The notes: generated by a model not told the origin, from the letters alone. DNA of 64,000 nt from Furfurilactobacillus siliginis (GCF_001437435.1 NZ_JQCB01000005.1:76829-140828), one strand, 5' to 3'. Counted from the first letter of the stretch, positions 36,154-45,254 are shown. Program-made: numbers and translations.

Positions 36154-37063
36154 AGTTGTTGTTGGGAGCCGTGGAAGTGCCTTAGCACTTCGGCAAACTA
36201 GAATGATAATGAATGAATTATCTGAAAAGTGGCCTGATACAAATTTTCGTTTAAAGGAAATTACTACTTCTGGGGATGTGGATCGGAAGTCGAGTTTGCA
36301 GAAGATTGGTGGTAAGGGAATCTTCGTTAAGGAACTTGAGCACGAGCTACTAAATGGTGACATTGACTTTGCTGTCCATAGTTCGAAGGATGTTATGCCA
36401 AAATTGCCAGAGGGTTTGGTTATTGGCGCGATTCCTAAACGAGCCTCAGCATATGACTGTTTATTGACGATGACACCTATTGAATCAATAGATGACATTC
36501 CGATGGGCGCAAAAATCGGAACGAGCAGTAGTCGCCGAATGGGACAATTAAAACATGTTCGTCCAGATTTAGATACCGTGTCAGTTCGGGGAAATATTGA
36601 GACAAGAATTGGTAAAATCGGGACGGATAATTTATTTGGAATTGTGCTAGCAGATGCTGGTATTGATCGGTTACAAGCGGATTTGTCTAATTGTTACCGA
36701 ATGTCATTGTCAGATATGATGTTGCCAGCGGTTGGGCAGGGTGCAATGGCCTTGGAATGTCGTAGCGATGATCATGAGACATTAGAAATTATCAATGCTG
36801 TCGATGATGCGAAGACACACTGTTGTGTAAAAATTGAACGTTCCTTTTTGAAGACACTTGGTGGGGACTGTACGTATCCCATTGCAGGGTATGCAATTCC
36901 TCAAGAGGATAATCGTTTCAGATTCCATGGTATGGTGACGTCGCCAGACGGTAATTACCTTTTTGAAACGACTGAAACAGGTCTTTATACAGATCGATTA
37001 GGTTATAAAGTGGCAGAAAAATTAATTGATATGGGTGCTTTAAAGCAAATGGAGGCAAAGTAA
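36143..37063 (+). CDS. hemC: Hydroxymethylbilane synthase (porphobilinogen deaminase)
   Basis: HemC polymerises four porphobilinogens. The 306-residue protein begins [18 protein letters not shown] and has [20 protein letters not shown] near residue 78, [10 protein letters not shown] near residue 127 and the dipyrromethane-cofactor Cys in [16 protein letters not shown] near residue 241. Ribosome site AGGGGG. Overlaps hemA by 11 bases and touches hemB at TAATG. Confidence 0.96.
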   Translation: MKSEVVVGSRGSALALRQTRMIMNELSEKWPDTNFRLKEITTSGDVDRKSSLQKIGGKGIFVKELEHELLNGDIDFAVHSSKDVMPKLPEGLVIGAIPKRASAYDCLLTMTPIESIDDIPMGAKIGTSSSRRMGQLKHVRPDLDTVSVRGNIETRIGKIGTDNLFGIVLADAGIDRLQADLSNCYRMSLSDMMLPAVGQGAMALECRSDDHETLEIINAVDDAKTHCCVKIERSFLKTLGGDCTYPIAGYAIPQEDNRFRFHGMVTSPDGNYLFETTETGLYTDRLGYKVAEKLIDMGALKQMEAK

Positions 37064-38028
37064 TGAAAGAGTTTGATCGGCATCGTCGTTTACGTTCTAG
37101 TGCAGCAATGCGGGATTTGGTTAGAGAAACTCATCTAATTAAGGATGATTTGATCATGCCAGTGTTTATCGAGGCTGGCTTGAAGGGAAAGAGTGAAATC
37201 TCATCAATGCCAGGTGTTTATCATTTTGGGTTAGACACCATTTTAAGTGAAATTGATGAAATCGTTCATCTCGGAATTAAAGCAATTATTTTATTTGGAT
37301 TGCCTGATCATAAGGATGAAGTTGGTACTAGCGCATGGGAAGATGACGGTATCGTGCAGCAAGCTATTCGTTTGATTAAAGAAAAGTACCCTGATTTAAT
37401 TGTTATTGCTGATACATGTCTTTGTGAGTACACGTCAACTGGGCACTGTGGTGTCGTTAAAGACGGCGTCGTGTTGAATGATGAATCACTGAAATATATT
37501 ACTAAAACTGCGGTTAGCCAGGTCGCTGCTGGTGCAGACATTATTGCACCATCAAACGCCATGGATGGCTATGTAGCAGCAATTCGTGAAGGCTTGGATA
37601 ATGCGGACTTTAAAAACACGCCAATTATGTCCTATGCCGTGAAGTATGCTTCATCATTCTATGGTCCATTCCGTGAAGCGGCCGATAGTGCACCAGTATT
37701 TGGGGACCGTAAGAGCTATCAAATGGATCCTGCAAATCGTCTTGATGCATTACGGGAAGTTATTAGTGATGAAAAGGAAGGTGCAGACTTTGTGATGGTC
37801 AAGCCATCAATGGCCTTCTTAGATGTTATGCGTGAAATTCGTGATCATACTGCATTACCATTAGTTGCGTACAACGTCTCTGGGGAATATTCGATGATCA
37901 AGGCTGCAGCACAAAATGGTTGGATCGATGAAGATTTGATTGTTAATGAAACGTTAGTTGGTATGAAACGTGCTGGTGCCGATTTGATCATTACTTACTT
38001 TGCTAAAGATGTTGCTAAACGACTATAG
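37063..38028 (+). CDS. hemB: Porphobilinogen synthase (5-aminolevulinate dehydratase)
   Basis: HemB condenses two 5-aminolevulinates. The 321-residue protein has the cysteine-rich zinc site [16 protein letters not shown] near residue 118, and Schiff-base lysines in the [18 protein letters not shown] (about residue 190) and [13 protein letters not shown] (about residue 243) segments. The three cysteines mark the zinc-dependent type. Ribosome site GGAGG. Confidence 0.96.
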   Translation: MKEFDRHRRLRSSAAMRDLVRETHLIKDDLIMPVFIEAGLKGKSEISSMPGVYHFGLDTILSEIDEIVHLGIKAIILFGLPDHKDEVGTSAWEDDGIVQQAIRLIKEKYPDLIVIADTCLCEYTSTGHCGVVKDGVVLNDESLKYITKTAVSQVAAGADIIAPSNAMDGYVAAIREGLDNADFKNTPIMSYAVKYASSFYGPFREAADSAPVFGDRKSYQMDPANRLDALREVISDEKEGADFVMVKPSMAFLDVMREIRDHTALPLVAYNVSGEYSMIKAAAQNGWIDEDLIVNETLVGMKRAGADLIITYFAKDVAKRL

Positions 38029-38046
38029 AAAGCTGGAAATCAAAGA

Positions 38047-39333
38047 ATGAGAAGCTACGAGAAATCCAAAGCTGCTTTTAGAGAATCAAGTAAAATTATG
38101 CCTGGTGGTGTAAACAGTCCTGTTCGTGCATTTAAAAATGTAGGAGGGAATCCACTATTTATTGATCATGCAAAAGGTCAACATATCTATGATATTGATG
38201 GCAATGAATATATTGACTACGTGCTTTCTTGGGGCCCATTAGTTCTGGGACATGCGGAGGATCACGTGGTTGCTGCGCTTCAAACTGCAGTGGAACGGGG
38301 AACCAGTTATGGTGCACCTACACAATTGGAAACACAGTTAGCTGAAATGGTTCAGAACCTTGTGCCATCTATGGAAATGATGCGAATGGTATCTTCTGGT
38401 ACCGAAGCAACAATGAGCGCAATTCGTTTAGCTCGGGGATTTACACACCGTGATAAGATTGTGAAATTCATTGGTAATTATCATGGGCATAGTGATTCGT
38501 TACTAGTAGATGCAGGTTCTGGGATGGCAACTTTTGGAATTAACACATCTCCTGGTGTACCAGATCCATTTGCATTAGATACGCTGACTGTCGAGTACAA
38601 TGATACTGCTGCGATTCGTGATCTATTTGAAAAGCAGGGTGACGAAATCGCTTGTGTCATTGTGGAACCAGTTGCAGGTAACATGGGTGTTATTCCGGGC
38701 ACGCAATCCTTCCTAGAAACTTTACGTGAAATCACTAAGGCCTCTGGTTCGTTATTGATATTTGATGAAGTTATGTCTGGTTTCCGTGCTGGTCTTCATG
38801 GTGTACAAGGTTTAACTGGAATTACACCTGATCTAACAACACTTGGTAAAGTTGTCGGTGGTGGCTTACCAGTTGGTGTTTTTGGCGGACGCAAGGATAT
38901 TATGTCTGATATTACTCCGGCAGGTAACGTTTACCATGCAGGAACTTTGTCAGGAAATCCACTTGCAATGACTGCGGGGATTTCAACATTGTCACAATTA
39001 AACGCGGACTTATATATTCAAATGGGTAAAAAAGTCGATCGTTTAACTGCCGGAATTCAAGAAAGTGCAGACCGGCATGGCGTTCCGTTGGTAACACATC
39101 ACGTAGGGACAATGTGGAGCTACTTCTTCAATGAAGGACCAATTAATAACTTTGTCGATGTTAAAAAGAGTGATGAGCAGTTCTTTGCTAAGTTCTTCAA
39201 AGAAATTTTAGCAAACGGCATCTATACTGCGCCATCTCAATTCGAGACAAACTTCTTATCAGCTAAACATACTGATGAAGACATTGATCGAACTGTAGCA
39301 ATTTTTGATGATGCATTTACAAAACTAGCGTAG
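38047..39333 (+). CDS. hemL: Glutamate-1-semialdehyde 2,1-aminomutase
   Basis: HemL converts glutamate-1-semialdehyde to 5-aminolevulinate with PLP/PMP. The 428-residue protein has [18 protein letters not shown], the class-III aminotransferase segment [20 protein letters not shown] near residue 238 and the PLP lysine in [20 protein letters not shown] near residue 263. Normal length; follows hemB by 18 bases. Confidence 0.96.
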   Translation: MRSYEKSKAAFRESSKIMPGGVNSPVRAFKNVGGNPLFIDHAKGQHIYDIDGNEYIDYVLSWGPLVLGHAEDHVVAALQTAVERGTSYGAPTQLETQLAEMVQNLVPSMEMMRMVSSGTEATMSAIRLARGFTHRDKIVKFIGNYHGHSDSLLVDAGSGMATFGINTSPGVPDPFALDTLTVEYNDTAAIRDLFEKQGDEIACVIVEPVAGNMGVIPGTQSFLETLREITKASGSLLIFDEVMSGFRAGLHGVQGLTGITPDLTTLGKVVGGGLPVGVFGGRKDIMSDITPAGNVYHAGTLSGNPLAMTAGISTLSQLNADLYIQMGKKVDRLTAGIQESADRHGVPLVTHHVGTMWSYFFNEGPINNFVDVKKSDEQFFAKFFKEILANGIYTAPSQFETNFLSAKHTDEDIDRTVAIFDDAFTKLA

Positions 39334-39340
39334 GTGGAAG

Positions 39341-40093
39341 ATGATGGGAGAGCAATTTCGTGATTTAACGATCGTGCCGCTTTCGTCAACAATAGAAATG
39401 GTAATTGCCTGTGATAGTAGTGCAGGCATTGGCGAAAAGAAGGCAGATATGGTCGCAATTGATACAGCGACTATGTCTGCCTATTCGCTTAGGGTACCGT
39501 TACTTGAATTGTTGGCATATGGTGCCAAGCCCGTTTCTGTTGTTGATACAGTTGGAAATGAGATGGAGCCCACGGGAGCAGCCGTGATTAAAGGAATGCG
39601 GGCCGAAATGCAACGGGCGGATTTATCTGATATTCCACTTAATGGCAGCACAGAAGATAACATGGTTACACAAACAACATCAGTTGGGGTTACTGTCATT
39701 GGTATTCGTGATCGAAGTCCCAAGTTTTCAAAGCAAACCGCTATGGCCGTTTATTGTTTGGGCACACCGTATGTAGGTGAAGAAGTTAAGAAACATCTAG
39801 ATGAAATATTTGGTTACCAAGAATTGCGACAAATTCAGCAAACGACTGGTGTCGTAGATATACTACCTGTTGGATCAAAAGGGATGGCATTTGAGGTGGA
39901 ACAATTACGTCAAACGCATCACTTAAATCAAGTGATACACGCATCTGACTGGAAGTTACTGGATATGGAAAAATCGGCAGGTCCTGCTACAGTACTACTT
40001 ATTGCTGTAGACAAACGTAAGCAAATCCAGTTTGAGAAGGAAAACGTATTGCCGGTTAAAAGGTTATGCGATTTGGAAGGAGCTGCAATTTGA
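39341..40093 (+). CDS. cblS: Probable alpha-ribazole kinase CblS
   Basis: The 250-residue protein has an AIR-synthase/ThiL-like (PurM) N-terminal fold: MVIACDSSAGIGEKKADMVAID is the acidic nucleotide/metal-binding segment, and VTVIGIRDRSPKF lies centrally. In Listeria and Geobacillus such proteins, encoded in cobalamin operons, are alpha-ribazole kinases (CblS), which convert imported alpha-ribazole to alpha-ribazole-phosphate for CobS. The presence of cblT at the operon's start supports this. Either ATG 39341 or 39344 could be used (GGTGGAAG just upstream). TGATG junction with cobU. Confidence 0.72.
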   Translation: MMGEQFRDLTIVPLSSTIEMVIACDSSAGIGEKKADMVAIDTATMSAYSLRVPLLELLAYGAKPVSVVDTVGNEMEPTGAAVIKGMRAEMQRADLSDIPLNGSTEDNMVTQTTSVGVTVIGIRDRSPKFSKQTAMAVYCLGTPYVGEEVKKHLDEIFGYQELRQIQQTTGVVDILPVGSKGMAFEVEQLRQTHHLNQVIHASDWKLLDMEKSAGPATVLLIAVDKRKQIQFEKENVLPVKRLCDLEGAAI

Positions 40094-40686
40094 TGGGTAA
40101 GTTAACGGTTGTAAGCGGCGGTGCCAAAAGTGGAAAATCAGTATACGCTGAGGAAATGTTTAGCCGAGAAAAACGGATTTGTTATATTGCGACTGGTGTT
40201 CTTTTTAAACAAGACGTCGAAATGCAAAGACGAATCGAACATCATCAAAAGCGAAGACCATCAAGCTGGGTTACCCGCGAAACCTATGAACAAGTTGCCG
40301 ACGTAATTGGTGAAAATGATTATGATGGTGTATTGCTGGATGATGCAACGATGCTAACTACAAACTTGTTTTTTAAATTTGTTACTAACAATTTGCCGAT
40401 TAATGGCACTTCTGATGTTGATGAATACATTGAGAATATGTCCAAGGATGCAGTTGAAAAAGTCAGTAATAGTATCATGAATGAATGGGAATGTATACTA
40501 CAATCAATTGATCAGTCGGACTCGCCGGTAGTGATTGTGACTAATGAGGTTGGCTTAGGAATTGTGCCGGCTACAAAGCAAACACGTATTTTACGTGATT
40601 GCTATGGTTTAGTGAATCAACGTTTGGCAAAGGTAGCAGTTGATTTCTATTTGGTAGTTAGTGGTTTGCCACTCAAAATTAAGTAG
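40093..40686 (+). CDS. cobU: Adenosylcobinamide kinase / GTP:adenosylcobinamide-phosphate guanylyltransferase
   Basis: CobU phosphorylates adenosylcobinamide and transfers GMP. The 197-residue protein starts MGKLTVVSGGAKSGKSVYAEEM with the P-loop, and has IEHHQKRRPSSWVTRET with the guanylylated-His region near residue 45 and VIVTNEVGLGIVP. I set the start at 40093, 9 bases after GGAAGGAG; an in-frame upstream start would overlap cblS. Confidence 0.94.
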   Translation: MGKLTVVSGGAKSGKSVYAEEMFSREKRICYIATGVLFKQDVEMQRRIEHHQKRRPSSWVTRETYEQVADVIGENDYDGVLLDDATMLTTNLFFKFVTNNLPINGTSDVDEYIENMSKDAVEKVSNSIMNEWECILQSIDQSDSPVVIVTNEVGLGIVPATKQTRILRDCYGLVNQRLAKVAVDFYLVVSGLPLKIK

Positions 40687-40696
40687 GTGTTTAAAC

Positions 40697-41461
40697 ATGT
40701 TTAGAGCTTTAGTGTTATTCGGGCAGTTTTTTACGCGTTTTTCAATTCCCATTCAAATTAATGATCCCTTGGTAAAGTTCAAAAAAAGTGTTCAGTATAT
40801 AACGCTCTTTGGGGCGCTATTGGGATTGCTTGAAGGGGTGGCATTTGGTGGGTTAAGTTATTTATTTCCAAGTGCCTTTTCTTGGATGTTAATTATAATT
40901 GCAGATGGTGTTATTACGGGTGGATTCCACCTGGATGCATGGGCAGATACTGCGGATGCAATTTTCTCATCGAGAACCGTTGATCGGATGAGAGAAATTA
41001 TGAAGGATAGTCGACTAGGCACAATGGGTGTACTAGCTTTAGTCTATTACTACGCGATTGCGATTGGTGTTGGGCCACTTTTAGAAAAGCATTTGGATCG
41101 GCTGACAATGGCTGGTGTGGTTATTGTTTTTGTGATGATGAGTAAGATTGCAATTAGCTTGTTGCTGTTCCATATGCATTATGCGGGATCTACAGGCGGA
41201 TTGGCAGAAATGTGGCAAGGAGTTAAAGTTTGGCAAATTATCGTCGCCCAAGTGTTTGCCATAGTTGTTATTGTTTTATTGACGCACTTAGCAGGATTAA
41301 TTGCTTATTTTGCTGTTTGTTTAGTTGCAATTCCATATCGGCATAAATTCGTTAAACTATTTGGTGGTTTGACAGGGGATACACTTGGTGCCTTCACATG
41401 TTTCACCCAATTGACGTTTCTATTAGTTTACACGGGTTTGGTGGTGCTAGGATGGAGCTGA
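40697..41461 (+). CDS. cobS: Adenosylcobinamide-GDP ribazoletransferase (cobalamin synthase)
   Basis: This membrane enzyme joins adenosylcobinamide-GDP with alpha-ribazole(-phosphate). The 254-residue protein has several membrane helices and the conserved DGVITGGFHLDAWADTADAIFS motif near residue 74 followed by MREIMKDSRLGTMGVLALV; GLTGDTLGAF lies near the C-terminus. I chose ATG 40697 (AGTAGGTG upstream). Overlaps cobC by 10 bases. Confidence 0.94.
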   Translation: MFRALVLFGQFFTRFSIPIQINDPLVKFKKSVQYITLFGALLGLLEGVAFGGLSYLFPSAFSWMLIIIADGVITGGFHLDAWADTADAIFSSRTVDRMREIMKDSRLGTMGVLALVYYYAIAIGVGPLLEKHLDRLTMAGVVIVFVMMSKIAISLLLFHMHYAGSTGGLAEMWQGVKVWQIIVAQVFAIVVIVLLTHLAGLIAYFAVCLVAIPYRHKFVKLFGGLTGDTLGAFTCFTQLTFLLVYTGLVVLGWS

Positions 41462-42036
41462 TTTTAGCACGCCACGGACAAACTAACTTTAATGTTGCTA
41501 AAAAATTTTATGGTGCATTAGATGTTCCTATTAATGAAAATGGGCGGAATCAAGCAGAATTATTAGCTGATAAATTGCGTGACTTTGAGATCTCTAAAAT
41601 AGTTACTAGTGAAATGACTCGCTGCGTTCAAACTGCAACACCAACCGCAGAGGAACATAAAATGAAGATTTCTCAAAACGGCCTTTTTAATGAAAAGTCA
41701 TTTGGTCGTTGGGAAGGGTTAGATGCTGATCAAATTGAGGCGCTCGATTCAAAGGAGTGGTGGAGCTGGTTAAATGCACCATTTACATATACGCCACCTG
41801 CAGCGGAGCCATTCGATACATTTTTTGAACGAGTTACAAAGGGCGTATCGGAGCTTCTGATTGACCGTCAAACGTCAAATAAGGTATTGCTTGTTTGTCA
41901 TCTAGGGGTTTTGAGATCTGTTAATCAGCTTCTTTTCCCTGGAACAGATTTTTGGTCAGTTGATTTCAAAGCCGGTTGTTATACACAGTTTCATTTGGAT
42001 GAGGATTCTGTTCGTGTAGTTACACGTAATCAGTAA
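41452..42036 (+). CDS. cobC: Alpha-ribazole phosphatase
   Basis: The 194-residue histidine phosphatase starts MELILARHGQTNFNVAKKFYG with the RHG catalytic motif. Later come TSEMTRCVQTATPTAE, NEKSFGRWEGLDADQIE and LLVCHLGVLRSVNQLL with the second His. It removes the phosphate from alpha-ribazole-5'-phosphate or adenosylcobalamin-5'-phosphate, the last step of nucleotide-loop assembly. The start at 41452 lies inside cobS. A related phosphatase is encoded at 15787. Confidence 0.88.
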   Translation: MELILARHGQTNFNVAKKFYGALDVPINENGRNQAELLADKLRDFEISKIVTSEMTRCVQTATPTAEEHKMKISQNGLFNEKSFGRWEGLDADQIEALDSKEWWSWLNAPFTYTPPAAEPFDTFFERVTKGVSELLIDRQTSNKVLLVCHLGVLRSVNQLLFPGTDFWSVDFKAGCYTQFHLDEDSVRVVTRNQ

Positions 42037-42053
42037 GTTAAGAAGGGTAAGAA

Positions 42054-42764
42054 ATGGCTCGCTTATTGTTATATCCACAGAAGAAGGTTTCTGATGCACT
42101 GCAAATTCAGTTAAAGGATGCTGGACCTGTTGTTTACTATCCGTTACGACGTCTTGAAGCGCGAAATATATCAGAAGAGGAAACCCAGCGTGCTTTACAA
42201 GCCGAGGTGGTAGTCATTAGTAGCCATTTTGCGTTGCAGGTCTTTAATGCTTCACTAAATATGTTTCCACAGGTTGGCGTTGCTTGTGTATTGAGCGCGA
42301 AAATGGCGCTTGATGTAAGCAAACAGTTCTCCGGAACCGTTGTAATTAGTGCGCAAGAAAATCAGTCAAGTTTGCGAGAACGCACACTGGATTACTCGAA
42401 TCGAAAGGTTGTTTGGTTGGAAGGGGATCACTTTGAGCCATCATTTCAAAAGAACGATCAGGTAGATGTACTAACGGTGTATAAAAATGTCTGGTTGGAA
42501 AGTGATACACAAGCCGCAGTAAATGTGATGAAAAACTATCAGTTCAACCAGATACTGGTCACTAGTCCATCAGCTTTTGAACGTCTATTGAAAATTATCC
42601 AGTTATTGGTTAATTCTGAAAATTGGAATGAAGCAAGTTATTATACGCTTGGTGAACGCACGTATACGACTGTTCAGAACCATTTCGAAAAGGTTTGGAT
42701 ACCTCGGGAACATCACAATGTTCTTGCTAAAGCAGTTCAACAGATGTTAGGTGACAACCAATGA
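42054..42764 (+). CDS. hemD: Uroporphyrinogen-III synthase
   Basis: The 236-residue HemD-fold protein cyclises hydroxymethylbilane with ring-D inversion. MARLLLYPQKKVSDALQIQL, VVVISSHFALQVFNASL and ILVTSPSAFERLLKII (near residue 165) match the weakly conserved family pattern. It ends the cob operon, as the separate hemD does in L. reuteri-type clusters. A HemD-like domain is also fused to CobA at 27396, giving two candidate synthases. Confidence 0.8.
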   Translation: MARLLLYPQKKVSDALQIQLKDAGPVVYYPLRRLEARNISEEETQRALQAEVVVISSHFALQVFNASLNMFPQVGVACVLSAKMALDVSKQFSGTVVISAQENQSSLRERTLDYSNRKVVWLEGDHFEPSFQKNDQVDVLTVYKNVWLESDTQAAVNVMKNYQFNQILVTSPSAFERLLKIIQLLVNSENWNEASYYTLGERTYTTVQNHFEKVWIPREHHNVLAKAVQQMLGDNQ

Positions 42765-42817
42765 ATAATAGTTTTAACCAAATTAAGGAACAACATCTTA
42801 TCACTGATTTTTGGTAA
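42761..42817 (+). CDS. 18-codon ORF coupled to hemD
   Basis: A tiny ORF (MNNSFNQIKEQHLITDFW) starts at the ATGA overlap with the hemD stop and ends 25 bases before the flavin reductase gene. It is probably a leftover of a longer gene or noise. The only support for translation is the coupling geometry. Confidence 0.2.
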   Translation: MNNSFNQIKEQHLITDFW

Positions 42818-42842
42818 TGTTTACAGTAGGAGATGGGAACGT

Positions 42843-43376
42843 ATGAAATCAATTGTTTGCTTAAACGGTGGGACTTCATTAACTTCATATAACCGACTGT
42901 TAACGAAATATTTAGCAGGAAACTATCAAGCTGTAGTAACTTGGGAAGAGCCTGACTTATTAGAATTACCCTTTATTGACGGAACTGGTGTTAATGATGG
43001 TAACGAACAGTTACGGACTTTTTTAAAGCAAGTTACAGAGGCCGATGGGATAGTTATCGCGACACCCGAATATAATAACGGGACGACGGCTAGCATCAAA
43101 AATGCACTTGACTGGTGCTCCTACCAGCCTTATCCATTGAAAAATAAACCAACCATGATTATCGGAGCATCAGTAGGACAGTTAGGGACAGTAAGGGCAC
43201 AGGAGAATGTACGCGCAGTTCTACGGTCTAGGAGTCTAGCTCCTCAACTTGTTGATACACCAGAAGTTCTGATTGGTAACGCAGATTGCAAGTTTGATGA
43301 AGATGGAAACATTATGGATCAGAGGACTAAAAAGTTACTGACGCTTTCAATGAATGCGCTATTAAACTTAATGTGA
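42843..43376 (+). CDS. NAD(P)H-dependent FMN reductase-family protein
   Basis: The 177-residue flavodoxin-like oxidoreductase has the FMN-phosphate loop LNGGTSLTSYNRLL, IVIATPEYNNGTTASIKNALDW near residue 71 (family P-E-Y-N motif) and IIGASVGQLGTVRAQ near residue 101. It reduces flavins with NAD(P)H. It lies at the cob/pdu junction, directly followed by a pduU-like shell gene. Since no PduS cobalamin reductase is present, it may generate reduced flavin or cob(II)/cob(I)alamin for adenosylation. This role is inference. Confidence 0.8.
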   Translation: MKSIVCLNGGTSLTSYNRLLTKYLAGNYQAVVTWEEPDLLELPFIDGTGVNDGNEQLRTFLKQVTEADGIVIATPEYNNGTTASIKNALDWCSYQPYPLKNKPTMIIGASVGQLGTVRAQENVRAVLRSRSLAPQLVDTPEVLIGNADCKFDEDGNIMDQRTKKLLTLSMNALLNLM

Positions 43377-43385
43377 GGTTTAAAA

Positions 43386-43736
43386 ATGGCTGAAGCAAAA
43401 AAAATAAAACGAATTATTCAAGAATACGTTCCTGGTAAACAGGTGACATTAACACATATCATTTCAAGCCCAACAGCCGATGTTTTTGAGAAGCTCGGAA
43501 TTGAGGATACACATGATAGTGTTGGGATTTTAACTATCACACCAGCGGAAGCCGCTATTATAGCTGCAGATGTCGCATTGAAATCAGGTGGTGTGGAAAT
43601 TGGTTTCATGGATCGTTTCAGTGGGACAATTATTCTTCACGGTAGTATTGATGGATTAGTTGCAGCGTTCGAAAGTGCAAACGCAAAAATGGCAACAATG
43701 TTACATTTTTCAGTCAGTAAAATCACACAAAGCTAA
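43386..43736 (+). CDS. PduU/EutS-like circularly permuted microcompartment shell protein
   Basis: The 116-residue protein has the permuted BMC domain: RIIQEYVPGKQVTLTHIISSP gives the N-terminal beta-barrel strand region, then VGILTITPAEAAIIAADVALKSGGVEIGFMDRFSGTIIL. Hexamers form shell facets with a closed pore capped by a beta-barrel. It is close to, but distinct from, the pduU at 59912. Its separation from the pdu operon by the minus-strand pocR gene makes it an outlying shell gene expressed with the cob transcript or with the flavin reductase. Confidence 0.88.
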   Translation: MAEAKKIKRIIQEYVPGKQVTLTHIISSPTADVFEKLGIEDTHDSVGILTITPAEAAIIAADVALKSGGVEIGFMDRFSGTIILHGSIDGLVAAFESANAKMATMLHFSVSKITQS

Positions 43737-43785
43737 CTTTCTTTTGATAAAGATGTTCATTTAAAGTTCACTTTGATAATTAAAT

Positions 43786-43826
43786 TAAAAAGCCAACCAC
43801 CAAAATTTTGGTGGTTGGCTTTTTTT
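43786..43826. terminator. Bidirectional terminator between the pduU-like gene and pocR
   Basis: A perfect palindrome (AAAAAGCCAACCACC on the left arm, mirrored on the right) with AAAATTTT at its centre is followed by T7. The A tract on the other side serves the converging pocR gene. It ends the 26-kb cob transcript. Confidence 0.92.
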
Positions 43827-44683
43827 CACTGCGAAGCTTTTCTAAATTCGGAAGGGGTTGTGTTTGTGTACTTTTTAAAGGTCTTACTAAAGTAACTAGT
43901 TTTAGAAAAACCTAAACGTTTAGAAATTAACTTCACAGGAGTTGTTGTGTCTTGCAAAAGTACCATTGCTCGTTTGATTTTCTTTGCCGCTAAATAGTCT
44001 GAAAAATTCATATTGGTGGATTTTTTAAATAACTTTGAAAAGTAGAAGCTGGATAGATATACGCGCTGGGCAACTTCTTCTAAAGAAATATTTTGGTTTA
44101 AATGTTGTTCTATATATACAAGTGCGTCGTTAATTTCCTTATTTTTAGTTTTAATTGACTCTATTCTATCTAAAGAGTTACTGACAGGGACGTTTTTCTC
44201 AGGTGCACGATTAAAACTAATGACTGTATTATTGGCAACGATTGGTGCTGCGGACTCAGGTGCTGCAGATGCGTAACGGTCAACTTCTCTTTGAATGATT
44301 AATCGTAGCAAGATCACAGAAGCCTGAACGTGTTCACCGGATGAATTCCCGGTTGGCCCAAATGGTGATCTTGCCATTCCAGAACTTGCTGTATTCCCAC
44401 AGCAGGCGTAGGCAATTGCCTCATGGTTGAGAACAATTGGCAAGCGACTTAGTGAATAGTGATTATCTAAATGAGTCGACAGATTCTGCGGCACGTTTAG
44501 ATCATCCATCGGCTTGTCATTAAAGGGTTGGAAGATTGATAACCCAAAAGTATTACAAATACTTTGACCGGCAGTATCTGTCAGAGTTGTGATACATCCG
44601 GTGGCTTCAGAGAAATTTTGCAACAGTTGGTTGAGTTGTTGAATGTGTGCAGCAGTCATAATCTGTGTAAGATTTTTTTCCAT
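43826..44683 (-). CDS. pocR: AraC-family activator with PocR-type sensor domain
   Basis: The 285-residue regulator has an N-terminal sensor domain of about 145 residues (LLQNFSEATGCITTLTDTAGQSIC) and a C-terminal AraC domain with two helix-turn-helices (ISLEEVAQRVYLSSFYFSKLFKKS and KLISKRLGFSKTSYFSKTFKKYTNTTPSEFR). PocR activates pdu and cob operons in response to propanediol or glycerol. The sensor appears shorter than usual, and the cysteine-rich middle of the typical PocR domain is not evident. It lies between and is divergent from pduA, the classical arrangement. GAGG ribosome site about 11 bases upstream. Confidence 0.88.
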   Translation of the reverse strand: MEKNLTQIMTAAHIQQLNQLLQNFSEATGCITTLTDTAGQSICNTFGLSIFQPFNDKPMDDLNVPQNLSTHLDNHYSLSRLPIVLNHEAIAYACCGNTASSGMARSPFGPTGNSSGEHVQASVILLRLIIQREVDRYASAAPESAAPIVANNTVISFNRAPEKNVPVSNSLDRIESIKTKNKEINDALVYIEQHLNQNISLEEVAQRVYLSSFYFSKLFKKSTNMNFSDYLAAKKIKRAMVLLQDTTTPVKLISKRLGFSKTSYFSKTFKKYTNTTPSEFRKASQ

Positions 44684-44800
44684 CGTTAACTTGCCTCAAG
44701 TGTTTGTTCTAATGTATTGATCGTTTAGTAGGAACTTATTATTAAATGGGCAATTGTACAATGTTGAGCAATTAAAAAGCGACTTTTATGAAAGGGTTTG

Positions 44801-44839
44801 CATTGCTAACATTGAGCTATTCATGTTGATGGTTATAGT
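44801..44839 (+). promoter_or_regulatory. Predicted pdu operon promoter with possible PocR site
   Basis: TTGAGC (44812-44817) and TATAGT (44834-44839) are 16 bases apart. The block 44801-44820 (CATTGCT..CATTG.AGCT) resembles 17079-17100 before the cob operon, offset by about one helical turn relative to the -10 element. An untranslated leader of about 130 bases follows, with a small CGGGA/TCCCG hairpin just before the pduA ribosome site. Confidence 0.45.
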
Positions 44840-44972
44840 ATAACAAGAAAAAGCAGTAATGAGAATATGTGACTATTTAGGCATAGCAATAAAGTGTCAC
44901 CTTTTTTTTGTACCCTTAGGGAGAACCAGAAGAACATTTTACATCGGGAAAATCCCGAAGGAGGAGAAGTTC

Positions 44973-45254
44973 ATGGATAGAGAAGCACTTGGGTTAATTG
45001 AAACCCGTGGCTTGATCGCTTCAATCGAAGCAGCAGATGCAATGGTTAAAGCTGCTAACGTTAAGCTCGTCGGTCAAGAAAAGATTGGTAAGGGCTTGAT
45101 TACAGTTATGGTACGCGGTGATGTTGGCGCAGTTAAAGCTGCTGTTGACGCCGGTGTAAGCGCTGCCGAAGAAATCGGTGAAGTAGTTTCTAACTACGTC
45201 ATTCCACGCCCTCACCAAGATGTTGAAGCTCTATTACCAAAGGAAAACAAATAG
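44973..45254 (+). CDS. pduA: Microcompartment shell protein PduA
   Basis: The 93-residue single BMC-domain protein forms hexameric shell facets with pores for diol/glycerol. It shows [35 protein letters not shown] and the [17 protein letters not shown] pore-helix region, ending in [14 protein letters not shown] set the start at 44973, 7 bases after GAAGGAGGAG; the open frame continues upstream without a ribosome site. First gene of the pdu operon. Confidence 0.96.
   Translation: MDREALGLIETRGLIASIEAADAMVKAANVKLVGQEKIGKGLITVMVRGDVGAVKAAVDAGVSAAEEIGEVVSNYVIPRPHQDVEALLPKENK

Noticed and set aside
39341-40093. CobT (nicotinate mononucleotide:DMB phosphoribosyltransferase) at this position
   Set aside because: Length and motifs do not fit CobT; the acidic CDSSAGIG segment and size match a PurM/ThiL-like kinase (CblS).
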